Part shown: in pieces, positions 48,014-56,181 of the stretch
Numbering within the stretch: position 1 is the stretch's first letter
Layout: each line of letters begins with the position of its first letter
Assembly: GCF_020734105.1 (NCBI RefSeq)
Contig: NZ_JAJAFR010000005.1
Location: 186,001-250,000 of the forward strand
Length of the DNA: 64,000 nucleotides
Direction of reading: 5' to 3'
DNA from: Alkalihalobacillus deserti
GTDB taxonomy: Bacteria > Bacillota > Bacilli > Bacillales > Bacillaceae_D
Notes under the pieces: generated by a model
Told to the model about the DNA's origin: nothing
What the model saw: only the letters and a program-made list of their open reading frames with translations
Database searches by the model: none
Program-made: the position numbers and the translations under genes

Positions 48014-48667
48014 TCATCTAAACCACCTATGAATCAAATACAAAAAGAAAATAGTTGCAACACTTAAAATGATCACCATCATATGAGCGTCGGCCATCCG
48101 ATCGGCTTGAACCGCGTCGTAAATGGCAATCGAGAGAGTTTGCGTTTTACCAGGGATGTTCCCAGCGACCATTAACGTTGCCCCGAACTCCCCCATCGCC
48201 CTTGCGAAACCTAGCACCAAGCCGGCGAGCACACCTTTGTAAGCGAGTGGAATGATAATGTGAACTAAGATTTGAAATTTCCCAGCCCCATCGATTTCAG
48301 CCGCCCCAATCGTATCTTTGCTGATCGACTCAAATGAGGCCTGAATCGGTCTAATTAACAAAGGCAATGCTGCAATCGTGGCTGCAATAACAGCCGCTTT
48401 CCAAGTGAAGGTAATCGGCTGCCCGGTTAGATTCTCCACCCATTGACCGATTGGACTGCCTCTTCCTAACAGCAAAAGCAAATAGTACCCTAAGACAGTG
48501 GGCGGAATCACAAGTGGAATCGTAATCACAATCGAGAGGATGTCCGTTAATTTACTTTTATTAAAAGCAAACCACCAAGATAAAAGAATTCCGCCGATAA
48601 AAGCAAATAACGTGGCAATAGCAGCAATTTTCAGCGACAAAAATAAAGGGGTAAGAATCGTATCCAT
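48014..48667 (-). CDS. modB: Molybdate ABC transporter permease
   Basis: 217 residues, five membrane helices, with the permease coupling loop GAAEIDGAGKFQILVHIIIP and ARAMGEFGATLMVAGNIPGK, the ModB signature. Start overlaps the modA stop by one base (TAATG). The usual third gene, the ATPase modC, is not next to it; a bidirectional terminator follows instead. Confidence 0.92.
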   Translation of the reverse strand: MDTILTPLFLSLKIAAIATLFAFIGGILLSWWFAFNKSKLTDILSIVITIPLVIPPTVLGYYLLLLLGRGSPIGQWVENLTGQPITFTWKAAVIAATIAALPLLIRPIQASFESISKDTIGAAEIDGAGKFQILVHIIIPLAYKGVLAGLVLGFARAMGEFGATLMVAGNIPGKTQTLSIAIYDAVQADRMADAHMMVIILSVATIFFLYLIHRWFR

Positions 48668-49422
48668 TACGGCAGATCAAACCCATACTGTTTTAAAATG
48701 CTTTGACCTTGTTCACTTAAAATAAAATCAACAAATTCTTGACTTAACTCTGCCTTTTCAGTTTGCGTAGGAATGCCTAACGCTTGCCTAAGAGGAAGGT
48801 GAGTGTCTTCATCGATTAACTGATACGGAAATTCCGTTTTATACATTAACGCTAAAGCAATAATCCCAACATCCGCATTTCCTGATTCAACATATTGATA
48901 GGCCTGTCTAATATTTTCAGCGTAAACGAGTTTCGGTTGAACGTCTTCCCATATACCCTGTGATTTCAAAGCTTCCTGTGCCGCTTTTCCATAAGGAGCA
49001 TGTTCTGGGTTAGCAATGGCAATGGTCTTTACTTCTGGATGTAATAAATACTCAAGATTAAGTCTGGTGCCTTCTTGCTCGGGTGACCCCATGACAACGA
49101 GTCTTCCAACCGCATAATACTCTTTTGAATCATTTAGTAGTGCATCTCTTTCAATTAATCGATTAATATACGATTCATGGGCCGCTAAAAACAAATCAAA
49201 AGGAGCCCCTTCTTGAATTTGCTGTGTTAAAAGGCCTGTTGAGCCAAAGGTGAATTCTAAGGGGATATTCGTTTCTTTGGTAAACGCTTCTCCTATCTCT
49301 GTTAGAGCGTGATGAAGGTCAGAAGCGGCAGCTACATAAAGGGTTTCATTTTCATTTTCCGGGCTTGTACACCCAAATAGGAAAAAAATCGATAAGAATA
49401 ATAAAAAGAAGTTACTTTTCAT
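48667..49422 (-). CDS. modA: Molybdate-binding lipoprotein
   Basis: 251 residues with a lipoprotein signal (FFLLFLSIFFLFGCTSPENE, Cys at residue 18). Domain of the ModA type: LYVAAASDLHHALTEIGEAF, FTFGSTGLLTQQIQEGAPFD, LFLAAHESYINRLIERD. Captures molybdate or tungstate outside the membrane for ModB. Coupled to modB. Confidence 0.92.
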   Translation of the reverse strand: MKSNFFLLFLSIFFLFGCTSPENENETLYVAAASDLHHALTEIGEAFTKETNIPLEFTFGSTGLLTQQIQEGAPFDLFLAAHESYINRLIERDALLNDSKEYYAVGRLVVMGSPEQEGTRLNLEYLLHPEVKTIAIANPEHAPYGKAAQEALKSQGIWEDVQPKLVYAENIRQAYQYVESGNADVGIIALALMYKTEFPYQLIDEDTHLPLRQALGIPTQTEKAELSQEFVDFILSEQGQSILKQYGFDLP

Positions 49423-49521
49423 AATGTCTCTAAACCTTTCCGGATAACTGTATATTCATAGTATAGCATTTAACGTTGTCCTTCACTATTGTGCGGATAA
49501 AACCTAACAAGGTTTCTACCT

Positions 49522-49560
49522 AAAAAAAGACTTAGGTGGGCAGTCCCATCTAAGTCTTCG
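49522..49560 (-). terminator. Terminator of the adaptor gene
   Basis: On the minus strand AAGACTTAG-ATGGG pairs with CCCACCTAAGTCTT (one mismatch), followed by TTTTTTT. Confidence 0.8.
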
Positions 49561-49566
49561 AAACGC

Positions 49567-50775
49567 CTATTGAAGAAATCCTCGTAACGTTAACTTCAAC
49601 AGCTCCTTCTTTCTAAAAGAAGATAAAGTTGATTTCTCTAATTCACTCAGCCTTACTTTCGTAACAAACGGTTGCCCCGAAATCACCTTTAGTGGATCAT
49701 CAACAAGCAAATCCGCTGTCGTTAAGCCGGATATTACTTCCTGCTTGTCCTTTGCAATCATCCCGAGCGTAACAGTCTTTTCGGCGATATTCCCTTCGTC
49801 CGCTACATAAACGACAGGTTTTTCCTCACTTTGGAGGAGAAAGGAATCAGCAGGAATTACAATCGCATTAGGAATTTCCTTTTGAATAATGTTGAGATTG
49901 ACATGAAAGCCAATTTTCAGATCGGCTTCCAAATCAGTGAGCTCAACAACAAAAGGATAAGACGTAACTTGTTCGATTGAAGGTTCTTCACTCGGGAATT
50001 GTGAAATTTTTGATAACATCCCTTCGATCGGCTCATGGTCATTTGCCTGTACTTCTACTTTCATTCCTTCGTCTATGTCTAGCGATTCGGCTTCTGTTAG
50101 CTTTCCTTTTGCAACAAAAGGAGTAGGTAACAGAGTGATAAATGGCATGTTTTGATTGGTATTGATTTCTTTGATTACACCAGTAGCTGGACTGGTAATC
50201 TCTAGTTCAGCCTGCTGTTCACTTAAAGTCGAAAGAGATTGGTGATACATTTCTGTTTCAAGTTGAAGGGTGGCCATTTGATGCTGCTTTTCCTCAATTT
50301 GAACATTGTATTGTGCCAATTGAGCTTCCAGAGAAAGCGTTTCCTGACCGGGTACCATTTCGTTACTAACCAATGTATCTTTGATGGTGGTGAGGGTGTA
50401 AATCTCATCAGCAAGTTGAGAAGATCGTAAGTTGTTTTTTTCTATATTCAACTCTAGTTCTCTTTCGGCAGAACCAAGTTGAATATTATGATAGCTAAAT
50501 AAAACCTCGCCAAACTGAACTTCCTGGCCCTCCTCAACAAAAACCGTACCAAGAGAACCAAGGTTTTCATTGTAATAAATATGCTCCTCACTTATGGAGG
50601 AGATGATGCCTGGCTTTTCGATCGATTCAACGATATCTACTTGTAATGGAGATAGAAACCGATCAATTATTTGTAAGCGGTCAATTTGACTTTCATCTTG
50701 TAAAATCAAGACAATATTTAAGGTAATTAAAAGCGTACCAATGAAGATCAGTGTATATTTTATCCAAGCTTTCAC
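49567..50775 (-). CDS. HlyD/RND-type membrane-fusion adaptor protein
   Basis: 402 residues: N-terminal membrane anchor (YTLIFIGTLLITLNIVLIL), lipoyl half-motif GSLGTVFVEEGQEVQFGEVL, a coiled-coil hairpin at about 115-200, second lipoyl half ITSPATGVIKEINTNQ, then beta-barrel domains with FVVELTDLEADLKIGFHVNL and AIVIPADSFLLQSEEKPVVY. Such adaptors pair with ABC exporters of the MacB/YknYZ type; none is adjacent here, only a Yip1-like membrane protein upstream. Confidence 0.85.
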   Translation of the reverse strand: MKAWIKYTLIFIGTLLITLNIVLILQDESQIDRLQIIDRFLSPLQVDIVESIEKPGIISSISEEHIYYNENLGSLGTVFVEEGQEVQFGEVLFSYHNIQLGSAERELELNIEKNNLRSSQLADEIYTLTTIKDTLVSNEMVPGQETLSLEAQLAQYNVQIEEKQHQMATLQLETEMYHQSLSTLSEQQAELEITSPATGVIKEINTNQNMPFITLLPTPFVAKGKLTEAESLDIDEGMKVEVQANDHEPIEGMLSKISQFPSEEPSIEQVTSYPFVVELTDLEADLKIGFHVNLNIIQKEIPNAIVIPADSFLLQSEEKPVVYVADEGNIAEKTVTLGMIAKDKQEVISGLTTADLLVDDPLKVISGQPFVTKVRLSELEKSTLSSFRKKELLKLTLRGFLQ

Positions 50776-50799
50776 TATGTTTGACCACCTTTATCGCAA

Positions 50800-51465
50800 T
50801 TAGAGAGTTAGATAAATACCTATGAATGTTTTGAGAACAGCAACTAAAAGAATAAGTACATGGATCGCTACCGTCAGGAGGACAATAAATCGTTTTCGAT
50901 TGGTAGCTAATACTGAGTAAGCATAAGCTTGGATGATGATCGCGCCTATCCAGAATAACGATATTCCTCCAAAAAAGTTAATGAGATAGTCGTTTTCTGT
51001 TAGGGTGCTTACAATTACTCCTAACGCAAATGGAGAAGAAGACGATTGAATGCCTAGCCATAATTCAAAAGGAAGCAAAGCTACTTTTTCAATTGTGAAA
51101 ATAAAGAGACTAACAGTTATTACGACAAAGGATTGGCGAAAAGAAACCTCATCTAGAAACGCCCAAAAACAAAAACTAGTAAAGAACAAATAGACAAGGG
51201 GAGAGAGGAAGCCATCTAGTAGTCCACCGAGTCCAATCAAGACTTTCATCCATTCAAATTCACTCATCGAATACTCCGCTATTTGATGAGAGATGCTAGC
51301 TGTGTCCAACCCAAAAAATGAACGAATCAAGGCAATTAATACGCTAACGAATATGAGTAAAGCTATTTTACCGTAATGAATAGGGATAACTTCTGCAATT
51401 TTTAATTGATAAAATTTTGAGTACGGGTCTTTCAAGCTTTTTGCTAATTCTAATTGAAACGTCAT
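50800..51465 (-). CDS. Yip1-domain membrane protein
   Basis: 221 residues with five membrane helices (IALLIFVSVLIALIRSFFGL, SFVVITVSLFIFTIEKVALL, and others) in the Yip1/YIF1 pattern. A soluble N-terminus of about 30 residues precedes them. It is 24 bases upstream of the adaptor gene, likely one operon (YknW, the Yip1 protein of the B. subtilis yknWXYZ operon, is also next to the adaptor YknX). The expected YknY/Z ABC genes are missing here. Confidence 0.8.
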   Translation of the reverse strand: MTFQLELAKSLKDPYSKFYQLKIAEVIPIHYGKIALLIFVSVLIALIRSFFGLDTASISHQIAEYSMSEFEWMKVLIGLGGLLDGFLSPLVYLFFTSFCFWAFLDEVSFRQSFVVITVSLFIFTIEKVALLPFELWLGIQSSSSPFALGVIVSTLTENDYLINFFGGISLFWIGAIIIQAYAYSVLATNRKRFIVLLTVAIHVLILLVAVLKTFIGIYLTL

Positions 51466-51675
51466 ATTAGGCTAATCCCCCAAAGTGTTTATATGAATCT
51501 ATCATAATACATTTTATCGGAAATTAGTGGAATTTGAAACAATTACCATCTAATGCTTGCGTGATTTTCTCAAAGTGAGAGCCTAACGGTTTCAGGTCTG
51601 CTGAAACAGACTGAATCTAGAGGGATCCTCATATAAGTCTCTTTGATGCCAATACGCCTTTTTTCGTGGTTGCTG

Positions 51676-52039
51676 CGCGTCAAAGCAGCGCATTAAAGCC
51701 CAGATGCACCTCAAATCGGGAATGGAGGTCGTCAAAGCAGCGCATTAAAGCCCAGAAACGCCCCAAATCGGGAATGGAGGTCGTGAAAGCAGTGCATTAA
51801 AGCCCAGATGCACCTCAAATCAGGAATGGAGGTCGTCAAAGCAGCGCATTAAAGCCCAGAAACGCCCCAAATCGGGAATGGAGGTCGTTAAAGCAGCGCA
51901 TTAAAGCCCAGATGCACCTCAAATCTGGGATGGAGGTCGTCAAAGCAGCGCATTAAAGCCCAGAAACGCCCCAAATCGGGAATGGAGGTCGTGAAAGCAG
52001 TGCATTAAAGCCCAGATGCACCTCAAATCGAGCATAGAG
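51676..52039. repeat. 52-bp tandem repeat, seven copies in A-B alternation
   Basis: Units start at 51676, 51728, 51780, 51832, 51884, 51936 and 51988. Odd copies (A) carry CCCAGATGCACCTCAAATC, even copies (B) carry CCCAGAAACGCCCCAAATC, so the real period is 104 bp. B copies are almost identical; A copies vary in the CAAAG/GAAAG/TAAAG and GCGC/GTGC positions. No reading frame runs through it. Confidence 0.95.
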
Positions 52040-52061
52040 GGCGTCAATACTGACATAATAT

Positions 52062-52283
52062 ATGAAAAAGTATAAAACAATTTCACTCTTGATGCTATTT
52101 CTAGTTTTTTTACATTTTAGGTACTTCCTAGTTGTATTCCTCATTTTTTATTTTAGTAAACTCCAAGTGGTGTGCAGTAACTTAAAACCTGCTGTCGATG
52201 GTTTTGATAGCGGGAAGGCAACGTTTTTTGGAGATATCGCGCTTCAATTCGACCAGCTTTTTCTCTTGGTCAATGATTGGTAG
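52062..52283 (+). CDS. Possible 73-residue membrane peptide
   Basis: Opens MKKYKTISLLMLFLVFLHFR with a hydrophobic stretch of about 30 residues, then DGFDSGKATFFGDIALQFDQ. No ribosome site is visible before the ATG, so the call is weak; it may be a gene remnant at the end of the tandem repeat. Confidence 0.25.
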   Translation: MKKYKTISLLMLFLVFLHFRYFLVVFLIFYFSKLQVVCSNLKPAVDGFDSGKATFFGDIALQFDQLFLLVNDW

Positions 52284-52379
52284 AGTACAATTAGGATAAA
52301 ATAGGAAGGGTATTATACGAGTGGTAGCGAAACCAGAAGTACATGAAGTTCGTATACAGAAATGGGAGGTGTTGAAACG

Positions 52380-52835
52380 ATGAAACCAAAAACGGATAAG
52401 CTTCTAAAGGGGCTGCTTGGATCGAGCGTTGCGTTAATGGGTTTAACGGCATGCTCGCCTGCAGCACAGGAAGAGCTGTTTGCCGTTCCAGCCGAGCCAG
52501 ATCCCAATGTTCAGCCGGATGCGGGGCCACCTTCACCGGAGGAAGCGGATTGCGATACATGGAAGTGGGATGAGGAAGCAGAAGGCTATCAGTGTGTGGA
52601 AGAAGGCAATGAAAATCGTGGCCACTATTACTATGGGGGAAGTTGGTTTCCGACGATCGCTGCTTTTATGGCGGGGAGAGCGATGGGAGGCGGTGGTGGA
52701 ATGCGCCAGCCGGCCGTTACCAACCCACGAACAGATCCTAATGTAAGCCAGCCGAACCCAAATCAACAACCAAATCCAAACCAAGCGAATAAACCACGCT
52801 CTGGGATGGGCGGCGGTGGTATATTTGGAGGCTAA
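52380..52835 (+). CDS. YjfM-like (DUF1190-type) lipoprotein
   Basis: 151 residues from the ATG after GGGAGGTG. Lipoprotein signal SSVALMGLTACSPAAQEELF. The mature part has two cysteines (DCDTWKWDEEAEGYQC), then GGSWFPTIAAFMAGRAMGGG and an Asn/Pro/Gln-rich Gly-ending tail. This Gly-rich 'W-x-P...MAG...MGGG' core parallels E. coli YjfM, which also neighbours a GSP-synthase-like gene and a DUF350 gene. Its stop overlaps the next gene by 20 bases. Confidence 0.75.
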   Translation: MKPKTDKLLKGLLGSSVALMGLTACSPAAQEELFAVPAEPDPNVQPDAGPPSPEEADCDTWKWDEEAEGYQCVEEGNENRGHYYYGGSWFPTIAAFMAGRAMGGGGGMRQPAVTNPRTDPNVSQPNPNQQPNPNQANKPRSGMGGGGIFGG

Positions 52836-54060
52836 ACGCGAGCTGTTTTACAAGGCGATACCTGCTTTTTGGGACCGTTTATATGGCATGGAGTATGCCC
52901 TATATGACTGTTTGGTGTTGAAGGAAGATGAAGCTGATGACATTAGACAAGCGACGCAAAACGTTTACTCGATTTATAAAAAAATGAACGAGATGATTCG
53001 TAACGCCCCAGATGAAACGCTCCTAGATTTAGGATTTCCTGCTAGTGCCGTATCCTATCTAAGGATGACACCATTGCCATATGAAACCGTCATTGGGCGC
53101 TTTGATTTTGTCAGAACGGATCAAGGCTTGAAAATGATTGAATTCAATTCAGATACACCAACGTTTATTCGCGAGCTATTTGAGGTGAATGGGCTTGTCT
53201 GCTCTGAATTTGGTTCCATTAATCCAAACGTGGAAGAGGAAATTTATCTTGGAAAAGCGCTTCGCAACAGTGTTTATCACTGCGCGCAAGCGAACGGTCT
53301 GAGCGGTCATCCAAATGTGGTTTTTACGGCACATGAGGAGGATATCGAAGATCGTGAAACGATGTTGTATTTGATGAAGCTCTCGCAAATAAAAGGAGCC
53401 ATCTTTGTGCCATTAAATCAATTGCAAATTAAAGCTGGTGAGGGTGTTTATGATTTCGCAGGAAATAAAATTGATATTCTCTATCGACATACATATCCAT
53501 TAGAAGCTTTACTAGCAGATGTTGCTGATGATCAATTTCCAATCGGAATCGAGTTTATGAAGCTAGTGAGCACGAGGAAAGTCGGAATGTTAAACCCAGC
53601 CTCTGCCTTCCTTATGCAAAGCAAAGCGGTGATGGCGGCAATATGGGGGATGCACGAACATCACCATTCATTTTTTACCGGGTCTGAGCACGAGATCATT
53701 GCTCGTTATTTTTTGCCAACGTATTTGGATGAAGAACCTTTTATTGAAAAAGGAGATCGTTATGTCTCGAAGCCCGTGTTCGGTCGAGAAGGAGACACGG
53801 TTGAAGTCAAACAAAACGGAGCAACCCTCTTCTCACAAAAAGAACATACATATGATCACTATGTAAAAGTTTTTCAAAAGTATGTTGATTTGCCCGTCGC
53901 AACAATCCAAACTGAAAAGGGAGCCACCGACGCTCATCTTCTAATAGGAAGCTTTATTATCAATGAAAAAGCAAGCGCCTTTGGCTTTCGCGCAGGTGCA
54001 CAGATTACCGACAATCTATCTTATTTCTTACCTTGTGGAATGAAAGGAGCAATAGAATGA
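52816..54060 (+). CDS. Glutathionylspermidine-synthase-like ATP-grasp protein, first copy
   Basis: 414 residues if the GTG at 52816 is used; the start is uncertain because GGAGG lies inside the frame. It has the C-terminal ATP-grasp amidase-ligase fold only, without the N-terminal CHAP amidase of E. coli Gss. Key stretches: MIEFNSDTPTFIRELFEVNG, NPASAFLMQSKAVMAAIWGM, KPVFGREGDTVEVKQNG and GSFIINEKASAFGFRAG. Family members (YjfC) are thought to ligate an amine or peptide to a carboxylate; the substrate is unknown. It overlaps the lipoprotein gene and, by ATGA, the DUF350 gene. Confidence 0.88.
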   Translation: MVYLEAKRELFYKAIPAFWDRLYGMEYALYDCLVLKEDEADDIRQATQNVYSIYKKMNEMIRNAPDETLLDLGFPASAVSYLRMTPLPYETVIGRFDFVRTDQGLKMIEFNSDTPTFIRELFEVNGLVCSEFGSINPNVEEEIYLGKALRNSVYHCAQANGLSGHPNVVFTAHEEDIEDRETMLYLMKLSQIKGAIFVPLNQLQIKAGEGVYDFAGNKIDILYRHTYPLEALLADVADDQFPIGIEFMKLVSTRKVGMLNPASAFLMQSKAVMAAIWGMHEHHHSFFTGSEHEIIARYFLPTYLDEEPFIEKGDRYVSKPVFGREGDTVEVKQNGATLFSQKEHTYDHYVKVFQKYVDLPVATIQTEKGATDAHLLIGSFIINEKASAFGFRAGAQITDNLSYFLPCGMKGAIE

Positions 54061-54473
54061 ATATCACGTATTATCTTCAAACGCTTGATCACTTTCTGAT
54101 CTATCTCGCCGTTTCTCTTGTGCTCTTTCTGATCGGAACGTATATTTTCAAAATGCTTACTCCATATTCTGAGCGTGAACAAATTAAAAAGGGAAATACC
54201 GCGGTAGCATTAAAGCTTCTTGGGAAAATGACCGGTCTTGTCGTTGTTCTTCAATCGGCAATCCGGAGCTCGATCAACTTAATTGATTTAACAATCTGGG
54301 CATTTATCGCCATTATTGTTCAAATTGTTCTTCACCTTGTGATCGAGTATGTATTCACACGCAACACGAGCCTAGCGAAAGAAATTGAAAGCGGCAACGT
54401 AGCAGTAGGTCTTTTCTTAGGAGGCGTCTCCGTCCTAGTTGGGCTTATTGTTGCAGCCACGATTAGCTACTAA
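54057..54473 (+). CDS. DUF350 (YjfL-like) membrane protein
   Basis: 138 residues from the ATG overlapping the previous stop, after AAAGGAG. Four membrane helices arranged as two DUF350 halves: KKGNTAVALKLLGKMTGLVV and EIESGNVAVGLFLGGVSVLV each show the (I/E)xxGNxAVxL motif. Sits between two ATP-grasp genes; probably the membrane partner of the ligases. Function unknown. Confidence 0.9.
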   Translation: MNITYYLQTLDHFLIYLAVSLVLFLIGTYIFKMLTPYSEREQIKKGNTAVALKLLGKMTGLVVVLQSAIRSSINLIDLTIWAFIAIIVQIVLHLVIEYVFTRNTSLAKEIESGNVAVGLFLGGVSVLVGLIVAATISY

Positions 54474-54487
54474 AAGGGGGGAGATGA

Positions 54488-55729
54488 ATGCTTCCATATC
54501 AATCACTTACCGAACCATTTGAAGCAGATGCCTATTTAAAAAGATGGCTCGATCTCGAGCGAAAAGTGTCTGCTAAAGGCTTTACTTGGGCGACACTCTA
54601 CGAAAACTATGAAGACAATCAATACATGAGCGACTCGCTTTTAGTCGTCCCGCCCTCATTGGTGCGAGAAGTAGAGAACGCCTCAAGAGCGGTGAACGAT
54701 ATTTTCGCTAAAACGCATGAGCAAATCTTAAAAGACCGTTCGATTATTCACAAGACGGGCATTTCTGTTTTTCTCTGGGATCTCCTCCTCGCTGAAAACA
54801 AAACAGCGTTTTCTTATTTTGTCCGCTACGATTTTATTGCTTCGGCGAACGGTCTGAAAGTGTTAGAGGGAAATACGGATACTCCAGTTGGTCTAGTAGA
54901 AGCGGCTGTTGCGCAGGACGTTCTTTGTCAAGAACATCGAAGTACAAATCCAAATGCGCAGATCGGCGCCAATATTAAAAATGCCTGGAATCAGATCATT
55001 AGAGACTATAACATTGGTAGCACGGATACACTCTATTTCACTTGTGCCGATTGGCATGACGAAGACAAACAAACGGTGCGCTATTTAATGAGCTTATACC
55101 CGCAGCAAGCCAAATACGTTCCACTTGAGGAGATTGTTGTCGGCGAAGAGGACGTCCAAACCCAAGAAGGTGAGCGAATCGACTTTTTGTATCGTCTCTA
55201 CCCACTTGAGTATTTTTTGGAAGAAAAAAGCGGCACAGGCGAGCTGATCGGCGAACGTTTTATCGTTCACATGATGAACGATAAAGTAAAAGTGATTAAT
55301 CCGCCTTCCGCTCTACTGATGCAATCGAAGGCGATTTTATCGTTAATTACCGAGAAAAAACAAGAGTGGTACACAAGGTCAGAGCAAGCAATCATTGATC
55401 AGTACTTTTTACCAACTTATGATACGGCCAGTTCGTTGCAATCTTATGTAAAAAAACCCGTTCTCGGACGCGAAGGCGGTGGCATTCAAATTGTGTCAGA
55501 CGGGAATGTTTTAGATGAAGACGTGGATTATTATCAGAATCAGTCCGTTGTCTTTCAAGAATACTTCCCGATGCCTGATCAAACGATTGATACATGGGAC
55601 GGTCCTTATACAGGGAAATTATTGATCGGCTCTCATGTCATCAATGGTCAGCCAAGTGGATTATTTTTCCGAGTCGGTGGTATGATTACGGGTAACTTAT
55701 CGATGTTTGTGGCCTATACGACCAGGTAG
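54488..55729 (+). CDS. Glutathionylspermidine-synthase-like ATP-grasp protein, second copy
   Basis: 413 residues, ATG after AAAGGGGGGAGATGA. Same architecture as the first copy but clearly diverged: LKVLEGNTDTPVGLVEAAVA in place of EFNSDTPTFIRE, INPPSALLMQSKAILSLITE, KKPVLGREGGGIQIV and GSHVINGQPSGLFFRVGGMI. Two paralogues around one DUF350 gene suggest two steps or two substrates, or a heteromeric ligase. Codon use matches its neighbours. Confidence 0.88.
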   Translation: MLPYQSLTEPFEADAYLKRWLDLERKVSAKGFTWATLYENYEDNQYMSDSLLVVPPSLVREVENASRAVNDIFAKTHEQILKDRSIIHKTGISVFLWDLLLAENKTAFSYFVRYDFIASANGLKVLEGNTDTPVGLVEAAVAQDVLCQEHRSTNPNAQIGANIKNAWNQIIRDYNIGSTDTLYFTCADWHDEDKQTVRYLMSLYPQQAKYVPLEEIVVGEEDVQTQEGERIDFLYRLYPLEYFLEEKSGTGELIGERFIVHMMNDKVKVINPPSALLMQSKAILSLITEKKQEWYTRSEQAIIDQYFLPTYDTASSLQSYVKKPVLGREGGGIQIVSDGNVLDEDVDYYQNQSVVFQEYFPMPDQTIDTWDGPYTGKLLIGSHVINGQPSGLFFRVGGMITGNLSMFVAYTTR

Positions 55730-56181
55730 AAAGGCATTTCTCCGGTAAAGCGTTGATGGGGAAGATGATCGGCAAAAGTAGAAATTCGGTGGCAATGTAA
55801 GCTGGATTTCTCTTGTGTCAATTGGGGTAATAGCACCTTTCTCCTTTTATGGGTGACTTAGCCATTTTAATAGAAACTCCCGCTATCATTCTTTCCGATT
55901 AGAAAGCAGGGATTTGCCATTTTACTGAGCTGTAAGGTAGATTAAGGAGATAAAGGGCACCTTTCTCATGCCCCGTAGGAAGGTTTCACACCGGATTCGT
56001 CTCTCGAATAAAGTCTTTTATAATATCAGCGAAAATAGAAATATATCAGTGGTCTCATTTATTTACAATTTTTCTACTCAGCGAATTTATTACAGGAAGC
56101 CAAGCTCCAACCTATCTAATCTTCCTGTTTTCAGCCATTTTACCTTCTCGCAAACCGAGAACCTAGGAGGACAACCAAACC
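55730..56181. other. Spacer before the potassium channel gene
   Basis: A weak hairpin (CCCGCT/AGCAGGG, about 55878-55912) may end the upstream operon. An open frame from 55968 has no ribosome site and no recognisable product. Confidence 0.45.

Noticed and set aside
51676..52039. 52-bp regularly spaced repeat as a CRISPR array
   Set aside because: Units are contiguous with no unique spacers and no cas gene is near; it is a plain tandem repeat with two alternating variants.
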